This document shows positions 21,476 through 32,728 of a stretch of DNA of 64,000 nucleotides, piece by piece. The notes beneath the pieces were generated by a model that was given only the letters and a program-made list of their open reading frames with translations, was not told the origin of the DNA and did not search any database. Every line of letters begins with the position of its first letter. Within the stretch, counting starts at the first letter, position 1. A program made the position numbers and the translations under genes. The DNA comes from Pseudogymnoascus destructans (taxonomy: Eukaryota > Ascomycota > Leotiomycetes > Thelebolales > Thelebolaceae): assembly GCF_001641265.1 (NCBI RefSeq), contig NW_020167520.1, positions 1,302,001 to 1,366,000 on the forward strand, read 5' to 3'.

Positions 21476-23639
21476 ATGAGCTGCAAGCTGCTGCGGCGGC
21501 CCTACCGAGCATTGTCCTTGCACCAGGGCCTGAGAGTTCCGACATTAAATGGAATGGTCATTTGTACGAGGGGATTTGCCTCTCTGTCGCCAGATCCCAA
21601 GTCAGTAAATAAACGCCCACAACCGATTGCGACATTAACTTTAATCCAGTTCGAATCCATACGATGTAATTGTCATCGGCGGAGGCCATGCAGGATCTGA
21701 AGCATGCGCAGCCGCTGCGAGGTCTGGTGCGCGCACTGCCTTGATCACACCAAAGCTGGACAACATCGGCGTATGTTCATGTAATCCGAGCTTCGGTGGC
21801 ATTGGGAAGGGTACTATGATAAGAGAAATTGATGCTCTGGATGGCGTGGCAGGGAGAATTATTGATAAGGCTGCTGTGCAATTCAGGGTGTTGAATCGGA
21901 AAAAGGGCCCAGCTGTTTGGGTAAGTGAACCTCTGTCGCGTTTCAAGAAGGTGTTCTAAAAATAGTTTTATTAGGGCCCGCGAGCACAGATCGACCGAGA
22001 CTTATACAAAAAACACATGCTGGATGAGTTACAAGGATACCCGAACCTTTATATAGTCCCCGGGAGCGTCGCGGATATTATCGTCTCGAAGGAAACTCTA
22101 GACGGCCAACCATCCTCGAAAATAACTGGAGTAAGACTTGAATCTGGCGAGGTTATTCCTACCAACCAGGTCATCATAACAACAGGAACGTTTTTAGGTG
22201 GTGAAATTCACATTGGCCTAGAGTGTTTTCCATCTGGGCGCATGGGCGAAGCGGCGACATTTGGACTCAGCAAGTCACTGAAAGATGCTGGGTTTAAACT
22301 TGGGAGACTGAAGACCGGAACCCCTCCGAGACTGTCAAGGAGGACCATCGATTTCAGCACATTAGAACAGCAGCCGGGGGATGACCCACCGATGCCGTTT
22401 AGCTACCTCAACGACGAGGTTACTGTCAAGGAGCAGATGTTCTGTTATTCCACATACACTAATGAAAAGGCCCACGACATTATCAGAGACAACCTTGATA
22501 AGTCTATCCATATTCGGGAGTCTGTCAAAGGCCCTCGATATTGCCCATCGCTAGAGTCAAAAATCATAAAGTTTTCGGACAGAACGAGCCATATAATCTG
22601 GCTCGAGCCGGAAGGATTTGACAGCGATGTCATCTATCCCAATGGGATTTCTATGACCGTGCCAGCCGAGGCACAGGAGCAAATGCTTAAGACTATACGC
22701 GGGTTGGAAAATGCTACAATGTTGCAGCCTGGTTACGGAGTTGAATATGATTATGTTGACCCAAGGAACTTGAAATCAAGTCTAGAAACGAAGTCTATAG
22801 GCGGGTTGTTCCTGGCTGGCCAGATCAACGGAACTACAGGGTATGAAGAAGCTGCTGCGCAAGGAATCGTCGCTGGGATCAACGCCGGTTTAGTTTCCCA
22901 AGGCCGAGAGCCGATGATTTTGTCAAGAAGTGACGGCTACATAGGCATTATGATTGATGACTTGATAACGAAGGGCGTATCTGAACCATACCGGATGTTC
23001 ACATCACGAAGTGAATATAGGATGAGCGCTCGCGCGGACAATGCGGATTTGAGGCTCACTCCTAAAGGGCGTGCGTCTGGAGTCGTGAGTGATGCGAGGT
23101 GGTCCAGTTTCCTGAATATATCCAGCCAAATGAGTGAGCTGGAACAGATTCTTCGAGCTGATATGCGCTCTGGCCCAGCCTGGATCGACGACGGATTCGA
23201 AGTTACGAAGGATACAACTAAAAGAAGCGCGTTTGACATTTTGCGCCGTGCCGGGATGAGCATAGACAGGCTGTCGAACAAAATACCAGATGTGCTGAAG
23301 TACAGCAAAGCGATACAGGATCGGGTTGGAATCGAAGCGGTGTATGCACCGTACATCGCCCAACAAGCAGCCTCAATGAAGGTCTTTCAAATAGATGAAC
23401 AACTGCAACTTCCGGTTGATTTGGACTACGGCAAGGTCCATGGCATATCCATGCATGAGAGGTTTCTTTTAGAGGCCACGAGGCCTGAGTCTGTCGGCCA
23501 AGCTCGGAGGATTGAGGGCATGACTCCGACGGGTTGCTTGAGGCTCCTGGCTCACGTACAGAACACTCGCAAACGTGCAGCCAGGGCTATTTTATATGAA
23601 GAGAATACGGCCAATAAAAGGAGGGTCGCCGGCTTGTAA
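21476..23639 (+). CDS. MTO1: Mitochondrial tRNA uridine-34 modification enzyme MTO1 (MnmG/GidA family)
   Basis: Three exons: 21476-21600, 21650-21920 and 21975-23639 (686 residues). Intron 1 (49 bp, GTCAGT...CCAG) and intron 2 (54 bp, GTAAGT...TTAG) are required to join the frame, giving YDVIVIGGGHAG at about 46-57 (FAD-binding GxGxxG) and CSCNPSFGGIGKG at about 84-96. Further family blocks are GTFLGGEIHIG, FKLGRLKTGTPPRL, MFCYSTYTNEKAHDII, FLAGQINGTTGYEEAAAQG, FTSRSEYRMSARADNAD and the C-terminal RRIEGMTPTGCLRLL. With MSS1/MnmE this flavoprotein installs the 5-carboxymethylaminomethyl group (taurinomethyl in animals) on wobble U34 of mitochondrial tRNAs. The N-terminus (MSCKLLRRPYRALSLHQGLR) looks like an import signal. 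Length fits the family. Confidence 0.95.
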
Positions 23640-25660
23640 GATATATGAATGTATGATGAGATTGTATATTAGACAGCTCCAGACACCAGCAGCTGTGGGG
23701 GCGTTATTATAGTTGGATAGTTACCACTAAGGTGAGTCAACCGTGTTCAAACAGATCCCATGCGGAGGCTATGTTGGCTTGCCCGTCGTACTTTCCGAAT
23801 CATACTGGCCAAATGCCTTGCACGTTGCAGGAAGAGCTCGCGGCAGGGTTTGGTTGATGCAGTCAAGAGCAGTCCTTACATGTCTGTCGGGGCAACGACG
23901 AGTGAAGGCGGATCGTCGCGCAGTGGCAGAGGAATATCTGTGTGCCTGTGTAGAATAAATACGTTACTGGAACATGACTATCTTCAGCGTACGCTAGCAA
24001 TAATGGGTTACAATAAAAGTATGCAGGAAGTTGTCGCTCGGTCATTTCATACATCTGTTAAAAGTTAAACTGGGTAGCTGGATTGCCTCCATTCGAAGAA
24101 CAACAATCCCAAAGTGGTGAGAATTCCTTGCGGTGACAATAATTCTGCGGTGAGAGCCCGAAGCGGCGAGAATCTTCCCCGATGGCGGTGACAGTGGCGA
24201 TTACCATGCGATGGAAAGAGGGTCCCCTATAAACGGACGCTCAATCCGGAACTCAACAAGAAGTTCCTTACTCTCAATGTCCTTGCGGATTCGCGTGACC
24301 TTGTCTGCTGTAGGTTGAACCTGCCACATTGCCATAAATTGCGTCAGAAACTGCTCTTATATACTATGAGGGGTCAGAACGACTGCTTAGTCGCCATATG
24401 CATCTCTTGCCTCCTTGTGGAAACACTCGTAGACCAATCGCAAGTATCTTCATATGAGAGCGCCTGCCAGGGCATTCCACGCTCCAGTACCATTTGTAGA
24501 TCCCACGGCCTTTACAGATTCTTGCCGGCCGTGGGTGACACTTCTTCCGTGCACAAGGAAAATCAGTACTCTATGTAGATTCTATGGGGATTATAGTCCC
24601 AAAGACGGCTACGAATTCCCTTTGCGCTCGACACATCAATTTATAAAGCGGCTGAACATAAATAGGGATATCACATACCGCGGATGATGGTCCAAGGCAA
24701 GAAGACTGACACAATCTCATACTTGATGAGGCCTCTCGTCCGCAAGAACGAGGAGAAGCTGAAGAGGATCCAGCCGATACTACAGTACCGTCTAGCGGCA
24801 GTAGACACCCTTGAGCTCGCTAGGCTTTAGGTGAACCTGGGAAGTGGTGGGAATATATCACGGTGGTGGTGACAGTAACTGTGACAGACGACGTGAGCGC
24901 TGCGACGGAGAGCAGGTTTGCTATTGCCAACCGTCGAATTCGTTTCAATACGTACTTCGTCGCCAGCTGCTCGCTCAGGTGACATCGGCTCCCGTTGGAA
25001 ATGTAGATGCGTGGCTTCAGTGCCATCGGTTGTTCTTGGAAATAAGTTCTATTTAAGGGATTCAGCTGTATGTGTAGAATTCTGCTGACGACTGTGAGAG
25101 CGCTTGTGTCGAGATTTTGGCCCTTGTGATACTCCTTGGTTGAGTAGTATCGAGTGTTTTCTGAGAGAGGGCCATTTAAGAGCAGTCGAATCATCTCAGA
25201 ACTGACTTCTATTCCTTACACAAAGACATTAAAGACACAGACTAGGATGGAGTAAAACTATGCCTGGTAAGAAGAATCACGTGCTGCAGCTAGAGCACAT
25301 TGCACCACCATACTAAACAGCTAGTCGGAAGTGGTGAGAATCGCACGCGGCAACAGAAGCACCACGGTGATAGAGTGAAGTGGTGAGAATGCCCCGTGGT
25401 GACGACAGTGATGGTGACAGAGGGAGGACTGTTCCTTGATAGCTTTGTGGCGGTCCTACAAACACCCCACGTAATCATCGGCATGGATATATTGCTCCCC
25501 AACATGATGTAGTGGGATGAGTATGTAATTTTCCCTTCGTAATCGCCGATATCGATATCGCCATCTTATTCGGTAAGCCTTAAATTTCGTGGGAAGCATG
25601 TATTACCTTTAGCTACTTGATAATCCAAACTCAGTCGAAGTGAAAAAGATCAGATATGCA
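23640..25660. other. Intergenic region, no supported gene
   Basis: Only short frames with no recognisable domain. A G-rich motif like GTGGTGAGAAT followed by CGGTGACAG recurs at about 24115, 24845, 25328 and 25378. At about 25430-25510 the plus strand reads DSFVAVLQTPHVIIGMDILL, which resembles the end of a retroelement protease, so the region may be an old retrotransposon. CGATATCGATATCG (25547-25560) is a perfect palindrome. Confidence 0.45.
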
Positions 25661-25788
25661 GGATGAATAAATTGAATTATATTTCCAACTTAACCTCTAT
25701 CCCACTCCCCATATTCAAAACATCCAATCATTCACCAAACCCTCCTCTGAAGAAACACCCCCAAAAGAATCAACCCCTTGTTCTACAT

Positions 25789-26316
25789 CTAGAAGAACTT
25801 CTTGTACTTCGCAATAGCGTCATTGAAGGCAACATCGATAGGGGCAGTGATGCTCTCAGCGATAGCACGGAACTCCTCTGGCAGCTTAGTGATAACAGCC
25901 TTGCTGAACTTATCAGTCGCCGCCTTCTGCTGCTTGAGGTTGATGAGGATAATCGGGCTGATAACCAGGAGACGGTCGAACCGGGGCTTGGTTCTGAGGA
26001 TAGTCTGGAGGGAGGACTGGACGCTCGTGACGAGATCGGCGGTGGCGCTGGCGACCTGGATGGTCTCATCGAAGGTGAGCTCGACAGAGGCACCGGCGGC
26101 CTTGGTGCCCTGATTGATGTCGTGGAGGAGGGTGGTGCTCTGGATCAGGATGGGGATCGACTCGCCGAGTCCGATCAGGCCGCCGTGGAACTTGGCGATC
26201 GTGGCGTTGAGCTTGGAGGTGTCGCCGGAGATCTTGGCCATGGCGGCGAGGATGGAGGCGCTGTCAGCGACGACGGTGGTGGCCAGAAGGGCGATGGGGA
26301 GGATGGAGAAACGCAT
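25789..26316 (-). CDS. HsbA-like secreted cell-wall/surface-binding protein
   Basis: 175 residues starting at MRFSILPIALLATTVVADS, a clear signal peptide (about 1-18). The open frame extends 122 codons upstream, but that part is Pro/Ser/His-rich UTR-like translation, and a TATA-like box lies at about 26443 with a pyrimidine-rich leader, so the ATG at 26316 is chosen. The mature part is all-helical in appearance with regular hydrophobic and Ser/Thr spacing (SILAAMAKISGDTSKLNATI; VELTFDETIQVASATADLVT), matching the hydrophobic surface-binding protein A / cell wall galactomannoprotein family. Family members are secreted, bind hydrophobic surfaces and in some species recruit esterases. No introns or disruptions are seen. 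Confidence 0.75.
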   Translation of the reverse strand: MRFSILPIALLATTVVADSASILAAMAKISGDTSKLNATIAKFHGGLIGLGESIPILIQSTTLLHDINQGTKAAGASVELTFDETIQVASATADLVTSVQSSLQTILRTKPRFDRLLVISPIILINLKQQKAATDKFSKAVITKLPEEFRAIAESITAPIDVAFNDAIAKYKKFF

Positions 26317-26442
26317 GTTGACGGTTGTGGTTGGGGGTTGAGGGTAGAAGTGAAGGTGGTTTGTTTGGATGGATTGGCTTGTTGGTTTCTTACGGGAGGA
26401 GGAGGCAAAAGGAAGGGGGTGATGGGTGGGAGACGAATTAAT

Positions 26443-26450
26443 TATATACT
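26443..26450 (-). promoter_or_regulatory. TATA-like box for the HsbA-like gene
   Basis: TATATAAT-like sequence on the minus strand about 130 bp upstream of the chosen ATG, followed by a C/T-rich leader typical of well-expressed fungal secreted-protein genes. Confidence 0.45.
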
Positions 26451-26699
26451 CTCCTATTACTCCATATTTGCACATGGGATCCTTCCCCTTTTCTCCCCTC
26501 CCGCCGCTGCCGACGGAGTCCGTGAACCTAGTTCCTCTGGGGTTGAAGGTGGGAAAGTCGATCATCATCGTATGTGGGGAGGGCGCAATCGCATAATTGC
26601 GGAAAGTGGAAGATCCAGGGTTTAGAAGTAGGGACGGCGGGCTACTATGCTTGCAACGTCGTAGTTTGGGGAAACACGACAAGCCATCGGCAGGGATGA

Positions 26700-27235
26700 A
26701 GGTGTAAGCAAGACATAAAAGCGCTTAGCGTTTGCGGGGAGGGCGAAGGAGCAAGGGTGAGATGCGATCAACAGGGTTTTGGCAGGTACAGAGTTGAGTT
26801 GGGAAGGTTAGACGGGAAGTTTTAGAGGGGAAGTTAGAGGGACTAGAGGGTTTTAGAGTACTGGAGCAAATACTGGAGCATGTGGGGAAGAACCTTGCAA
26901 AAAATGCCGCGGCTTCACACAGGAAAAACATGTGAATATCAGAAATTGGCACGGGACGATCATAGTAGAAAGGAATCATTGTGCATTAGACTAGTACTGG
27001 CAATTTCAATGGGTATTCTGGCATTTTCCTGGATTTTCGATGGATCGCAGCGGCAGATAGACACGATTAGTGTACCCTGATTCTAAAGATAAAAGAAGCA
27101 GCGAAGAAGATATGATATTTGATCCATCGGTGTTGTTCAACCATTGGCGAAGTGGAGTTGCTGCCTTAAATACTAGGTACCGAATAAGTAAAGCATCGGA
27201 CCAATCAATAAGAAGCATCAAAGGCTCAAACGATT
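26700..27235. other. No gene seen
   Basis: No supported coding sequence or repeat. It lies between the HsbA-like gene and the decayed lysozyme-like gene. Confidence 0.5.
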
Positions 27236-27239
27236 TACC

Positions 27240-27879
27240 ACGGAACATTCCCCTCCGGCGAGCACGGATAATGCGTCGTGAGTTCCCGATTCCCATTCAG
27301 CCCCAACCCCGCCGTGAACCAGCCATTATACTTCCCAAACGCCGACACCGCATTCCCATCCGTATCATCGAGCGAGCTGGCCGCGCAGGTAATTCGCCCC
27401 GGCGTCAGCGTTATCCTGGATGCTGTCCGTGCAGACCCCGTTCGGGTAGTTGGCGCACGAGACTTGCATAAGGCCGGGTGTTGGGCCGCCTGCGTCGGCG
27501 TTGCAGAAGGACGCGAGGATCACGGGGTCGATGCCGTGCCCGTCGCCGGCTTTTTGGAAGTAGCTGTCGTATTGCTGGCATCGGGAGCTGACGCCGGAGT
27601 AGAAGTCGGGGCTATGGATCACGTCGTTGAGGTCGAGGTAAGGTGGTACCCAGCCGTTGCCAGTTAGGCCGGTGTTGAGCCAGTCTTCGGAGCTGGAGGG
27701 GCGAGATTAGTTGGAGATGAGGGAAGGGATTGGACGTGGAAACTACTCATCCATTTGGACCCCCTCCTGGTGTTACCTCCCTTGTGGCTCCTTGGGCGCG
27801 AGAGTTTACCCGCCAGGGTTCTTCGATTGAACATCGCGACGAGGAGTGCAGCGAGGGCTGCATATGTGAATTTGCCCAT
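27240..27879 (-). pseudogene. Secreted lysozyme-like (SLT-fold) protein, decayed
   Basis: The N-terminal signal peptide MGKFTYAALAALLVAMFN (27879) is followed by a basic linker, a probable intron ending CCTCCAG near 27694, then SSEDWLNTGLTGNGWVPPYL, DVIHSPDFYSGVSSRCQQYD, GIDPVILASFCNADAGGPTP, GLMQVSCANYPNGVC and AGANYLRGQLAR, where a stop occurs. A +1 shift continues into SLDDTDGNAVSAFGKYNGWF and a short tail ending at 27240. Relatives with this layout have a glutamate-containing stretch (such as MQES) just before the CNADAGG-like block; here ASF joins CNAD directly, so the presumed catalytic Glu is missing. The shortened C-terminus and frameshift also indicate loss of function. The family comparison is from memory. 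Confidence 0.6.
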
Positions 27880-28479
27880 TTTAAAACGCCGAGGAAATTG
27901 ATATACAGGAAGTAAGAGCTGGTCAGGATGGACTCAAAACCCAGCTTGAGAGCTGGAATAGAGCTGGCTTTATACCTATCAAACCCCACCTCCATACTCA
28001 TTTCAAGCGTCAAGTTAATTCGGCCGTAACAGCCACCTAGCGATACCAGCTTCTTCTTCCGACCTAACCTCACATTTAGCCATACGTCAAACCCTCGCCA
28101 TGACGATGATCGCGGTGATCTGCAAAGCTTTGACATTACCGATTCGGCCCTACTCGTAGATCATAAAGAACGCCGGACATTTCAGCCCATGTAAACGTGC
28201 TGAAGTAAGCTGTACTGCATCCTGATAGCTTCGTTTATCGTATACAATCTCGTCGAGTGGCTTGGGCGGCAGGTGGTTAAATGACAGCGGGCAATTAACG
28301 GCACCTACACCATCTATAATCTATACTCTATTTTGCTATTTCCTTAACTCAACGTCACCCCATGTAAGCTTAATCATCTCACCTCTGTGAATCTCGGGCA
28401 TCACGGCAGATAAACACGTCCATCGGCATCCCAATTCCCGATGCCAAGACTCTGATCGACGTTCTCGTCCGCGATTCCG
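27880..28479. other. No gene seen
   Basis: No supported coding sequence, RNA gene or repeat. Confidence 0.5.
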
Positions 28480-28889
28480 CTAAGTGCTAATGTGGATATA
28501 CAGGTTTATATTGATGATGTGCAGGTTGCTGATCACATATCGCATTGTGCAGAGTAAGCTTCTGGTAATCGCGGGCGGGTGCAAGATGCATTATGTGATA
28601 CGGCTGGACTGACATAAACCGATAGAGCGCGGGGATAGAAGCTATACTGACCGACCTTTACGCACGTAGCCACAAGGATTCAAGTCTCGATTTGCCTGAG
28701 ATAGAGTGGGAAGGTGATGAGATGCAGTGTGCCCGGTCATGGTTGAGCCAAAAACCGCCGATTCGTCGAGTTAGGGACTTCGTTATGTATGCAACGGCAG
28801 TTTTTGGTTGGGACGGGTGCGCCAGAGCTTGCAGAGATATCGTATTATCCCGCAGTTACTCTATGATATATGATATCTTAAGGTTTTGA
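28480..28889 (+). CDS. Short spliced gene fragment, function unknown
   Basis: An open stretch reading ANVDIQVYIDDVQVADHISH runs to a GTAAGC donor at 28554. The intron contains CTGAC and ends CCGATAGAG at 28627. The next exon gives AGIEAILTDLYARSHKDSS, LPEIEWEGDEMQCARSWLSQ and FGWDGCARACRDIVLSRSY, stopping at 28889. Splicing gives a continuous frame across the junction, and both sides have a protein-like composition. I see no start codon in a good position, so it may be the 3' end of a degraded gene. I do not recognise the family. Confidence 0.35.
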
Positions 28890-29229
28890 GACGCTGAGGG
28901 CAGGGCGCGGTATGTGGGTTACTGGCTCGGGGTATCTCAGTTATGGGACATGGGGGGTTCGTATAAGTCTTGTCAGTCTCTAAGGGTAAGTTATGTGTTG
29001 TAACTCATTGGGATTGTTATATCAACAGTTACTCTCCAGCATGTGGGGTTGGACAGGCACTGTAAAAGTGAACACAAAGAGTGGTGGCGGACCAGTTACC
29101 AAGGTCGGAACGATACAGAAGTGATATGGGATCTCATGGAAACATAACCAAGAATAACTTTACTCAAACCGCGTCATGTATCCAGATTTGTCTCCATGCC
29201 TTTACAACAATTGTCAAAAACCTTCATAA
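28890..29229. other. No gene seen
   Basis: Spacer downstream of the rhamnosidase-like gene; no supported feature. Confidence 0.5.
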
Positions 29230-31758
29230 CTACACCAACTCCCTCCTCTTCGCCACACTCCTCTGCCTTACCTCAACCTCCACCCCCTGCGGCGCCTTAA
29301 CTACCATCTCCGTACTCCCCTTCGTCCCCGTCCAACTCGCCTCAATCCACCCCCCCCCAGACAACGGCATCCTCCCCTTCGCCCACTCCAACCCCAACCC
29401 CTCTACCACCTCCCAAACCGGATCAAACACCCACCCCACCACTCCCGTCGCCTCATTCCGCTCCCTCCGCACCCCCAATATGAAGTCCGTGTAAACATAC
29501 GTCGGTGCCCCGCCCCAGGGATGGTTCAAACTGGTGAACAACCCGATACCCGGGCTGCCGTCGGGGAAGACGTATTCCCATGATGAGCCTGTGCGGTACT
29601 GGTTCTGGTTGAGCATGTGTGGCCAGTATACCTCAAGCAGGTTCTTGATGACGGGGACGACGACGCTGGCGGCGACGTTGAGCTGGGTATGTGCGAGGAA
29701 TAGGGATTCGAGCAAGAATCCCTGGACGTTGGGGGAGAGTTGGGTGCCGGGGCCGTTGCCGATGGCGGTAGAGTCTTTGTAACCGATTTGGTAGAAGAGG
29801 TCGCTCAGCTTTTGGATCCCGGTTGTGGCTTGGCTGGTATTGGCTATCCCGGCGCGGATGGTGAATGCGGTGGCAAGGAGGGTGGTGTCGCCTAGGTGGT
29901 CGAGGGACATGCTGTATGCTCCTAGGGTTTTGGACCATAACTGGTCGTTTACGGCTTTGCTGATGGTCTTGGAGAGACTTGTGTAGTAGTCAGCTGTTTC
30001 GGTGTCTGTGAGGGCTTTTGCGATTTCAATGAGCTTATTGAGAGCGATTACGAATAATGCTGTTGGGGCTGTTGCATGCTGTGTGTTCTGCGCTGTGAAC
30101 CAGAATGCATCAGAGGCTGCAAAGAGGTTGGTCTTGGTGTCAAGATAGCGAGACACTAAGGTCTTGACGAGGAATTTCGTTCCATCCCAGTGTTTGCTTA
30201 ATAAATCCAAGTCGTTCGTCAGAGTGTAATAATCTCCGATAGTAACCAAGAAAAAGAAATGGTAGTCGGTCTCGCCAAATTGCAATGGGTAGAGTATGTC
30301 TCGGTACTGCTTCCCTACTCCCATCGGTGCCTGCATAGGGACCAGTCCAGCACCAGGCCCATCCAGGAACTGCCAGTCGAACTCGAAGTCGATCATGCTC
30401 TGGATGTAGTCATAGCGGCCGGTACTGACAGCAATCATCCGAGCTGTGTGGACGAAATCTCCGATCCAGATTTCTCGATCCCTCGCTGACCCATCCAAAC
30501 AGACAGCACGGGGATTCATGGCTATCCCATATTCTTCATAGACATCATCTCCAGTGAGAGAGTTGGTGTAGAGTACTGAGCCATCTTGACCAATAACCTC
30601 GACATCTCTATAGTACGCTGCCTGGTTCAAGAATGGTCCGAATCCAAAAGTGCCATCTGTGAGCGCAGAAGAGCCAATGCCGGGGTTGATGTAGGACTTA
30701 AAAGGCTCGCTGGGAACAAATGCAGCGTCTGTTCCATTGACTGAGATGTTGTATCCCGTAGAGGTGATGGACGTAGTAATGCGATACCACTCGTTATCCG
30801 ACAAATCCATCGGCACATCGAAGTTCTGAGCAGGCGCAGAAGGCAGTAACTGCTGGTTAATAATACTGAATCCAAAGCCCGCAATGAGACTATTAGGTTT
30901 CAACTGTAGTGGAGACGTGCTCAGAAGCTTAGGACTGCCGGTGCTCAGGACGAAATATGGCCCATACCCGCCATTAGGACCTGCAGCAGCTCTCCATCCA
31001 ACTCCACCTGTGACGATCTTCGTTGAGAAGGACATTTCGTAATTTTTAAAGCCAACTCCCCGCAGAGAAATAGCGGGGTACTGGCCACGGACCAGGGCTC
31101 CCTTGTCGCTGACGTCCCATGTTGAAGGTTGCGACTTTGCTTCGACACAGGCCAGATCCAAAGACCGGGCACCAAGGCCCCAGACTCCATCGTGGACGTT
31201 ATTCGACGTCGAGAATGCTCCGGGGAGTTCACTGAGCGCCCTGATATCTACAGATGCTCGAAACCCTACGCTGTTCATGGTGATTGGCTCCTTCGATAAG
31301 AGAGTTATCGATTGCCAACGCTGACCACCCTGAATGAAGAAAGACGTCGTCGGTCCGGTAGTGGAGACATTGAAGGTCTCTGTGCGGAAAGAATTCATAA
31401 GACCGTTGACGTACAAGAAGGGTCCATTTGACCATGGCTCCTTCAAACCTCCAAATGGTTCAGAGTACTTCAGTTCAATCTGGGCACCAGATGCAGAAAC
31501 GGATGAAACTTCAACAAAGGGAAATCCAGCAACGTTTGCTCCATAGTCGAGAGTAACGACGGGGTTTGCAGCGTCCAGCTTCAGTGGCTCGCCCGCATAT
31601 TTCACAAGGCCATCAATTACTGGCTCGGTGCCAATAGAATAGGCAACCGGAGTATAAGAGCGTCCGGCGTCTGGAGCAGCATCTGCCACATTAACTGCCC
31701 ATAGCCAGAATAGGAATGTGTTATAAAACCGAAAACATTTGATAAAAAAGACCATCAT
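29230..31758 (-). CDS. Secreted GH78 alpha-L-rhamnosidase-like enzyme
   Basis: 842 residues, no intron. The N-terminus has a hydrophobic segment (NTFLFWLWAVNVADAAPDAG) acting as signal peptide. N-terminal beta domains (about 45-180) are followed by a LamG/jelly-roll-like insertion (about 240-395) with VGFKNYEMSFSTKI. The (alpha/alpha)6 catalytic domain starts with AVCLDGSARDREIWIGD at about 417, the acidic motif of fungal GH78. It continues through FLDGPGAGLVP, TLTNDLDLLSKHW and GSSWEYVFPDG at about 722 (candidate catalytic Glu in WEY), then TSLNHPWGGAPTYVYTDFIL, a hallmark near the C-terminus of the domain. Such enzymes remove terminal L-rhamnose from plant pectin, flavonoids or related glycosides; the substrate here is not deducible. 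AT-rich TATA-like DNA (about 31838-31880) precedes it. Confidence 0.88.
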   Translation of the reverse strand: MMVFFIKCFRFYNTFLFWLWAVNVADAAPDAGRSYTPVAYSIGTEPVIDGLVKYAGEPLKLDAANPVVTLDYGANVAGFPFVEVSSVSASGAQIELKYSEPFGGLKEPWSNGPFLYVNGLMNSFRTETFNVSTTGPTTSFFIQGGQRWQSITLLSKEPITMNSVGFRASVDIRALSELPGAFSTSNNVHDGVWGLGARSLDLACVEAKSQPSTWDVSDKGALVRGQYPAISLRGVGFKNYEMSFSTKIVTGGVGWRAAAGPNGGYGPYFVLSTGSPKLLSTSPLQLKPNSLIAGFGFSIINQQLLPSAPAQNFDVPMDLSDNEWYRITTSITSTGYNISVNGTDAAFVPSEPFKSYINPGIGSSALTDGTFGFGPFLNQAAYYRDVEVIGQDGSVLYTNSLTGDDVYEEYGIAMNPRAVCLDGSARDREIWIGDFVHTARMIAVSTGRYDYIQSMIDFEFDWQFLDGPGAGLVPMQAPMGVGKQYRDILYPLQFGETDYHFFFLVTIGDYYTLTNDLDLLSKHWDGTKFLVKTLVSRYLDTKTNLFAASDAFWFTAQNTQHATAPTALFVIALNKLIEIAKALTDTETADYYTSLSKTISKAVNDQLWSKTLGAYSMSLDHLGDTTLLATAFTIRAGIANTSQATTGIQKLSDLFYQIGYKDSTAIGNGPGTQLSPNVQGFLLESLFLAHTQLNVAASVVVPVIKNLLEVYWPHMLNQNQYRTGSSWEYVFPDGSPGIGLFTSLNHPWGGAPTYVYTDFILGVRRERNEATGVVGWVFDPVWEVVEGLGLEWAKGRMPLSGGGWIEASWTGTKGSTEMVVKAPQGVEVEVRQRSVAKRRELV

Positions 31759-32715
31759 TTCGATGGCCGAAGTAGTAAAATTTGGTAACCAAGACCAGTT
31801 AAATCTCGTGTGCTTAGAAGAAGGTAGTAAGTGAAACCCCCGATATATATGTATTAAAGAGAAATGATATATATGCCTAGTGTAACCGTTGGATTTAATT
31901 TGAAGCTTGTGACATAAATGTACATTTGACCTCTTGAATCTCGTGACGAAAACATAAAACAGGTTGTCGGGGTAATGAGAGCCGACTGGCGAATGGTATC
32001 AGAAGAACGAACCCAACCCTCCTCACCTGGCGATCTTTACCCCACAATCTTGAGAATTAGAGTGTATATCGGAGATGTTTAACTGTTTCAGATACGAGTC
32101 CCACAGATTTTGTCGGATGCCGTTGCATTCTTCGGGAAATAGTCGCAATAGCTGTTGAATATTGGTAATTAGAGAAATTATATATAGTATAGACCAATAT
32201 TGCAGTTCATTCATCGTCTGGAGACAGGAGAGTGATCTGTCAGGTGTTAAAGTTCACAACTTGTACACTCGATCTGGCTAGATTGATGGAGTACCCGGCC
32301 TTGGCTGTCTTAAGCTAGTCCCTTGGCACTAATAGGTCCGGGCACGTGATATTCACATGTGCCTCGTCGTCGATGTCCACACCTGCTCAGCACTTTGTAT
32401 CGGTCAACCTTGGTCATCTGGATACCCCGTGTTCTCCCAACTCTCCCAGAATTTCGCGCCACACTGTAGCGACGTGATATTCTCATAAACAACACAGAAA
32501 ACGATCAGAGCCATGATTATCGAGAGGAAAGCGGTGGCACCGAGGTGTGGGGCTCAGAGGGAGGCAGATGATAATACTTGTTGAAAACAGCACTCGGGGC
32601 TTGGCACCAGGATCACCGGCTCCACCGGTGATCACTGAGTCCGCTCCCCCGACATCGGTGCAAGGATATCAGAACCCTGTATCGTATTAGTAAGATCTCT
32701 GTATTATATTAGGTT
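31759..32715. other. Intergenic, no supported gene
   Basis: Upstream region of the GH78 gene. It includes GATCACCGG-CTCCA-CCGGTGATC, a short hairpin at about 32610-32635. No gene, LTR or RNA gene could be supported. Confidence 0.5.
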
Positions 32716-32728
32716 TAACGTGCATGTA

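Noticed and set aside
25663..26625. 320-codon plus-strand frame opposite the HsbA-like gene
   Set aside because: It is an antisense shadow: Gly/Asp/Glu-rich, no domain, and the minus strand carries the signal peptide gene.
26317..26682. 122-codon N-terminal extension of the HsbA-like protein
   Set aside because: It would bury the signal peptide internally, and its composition is UTR-like; a TATA-like box lies within it.
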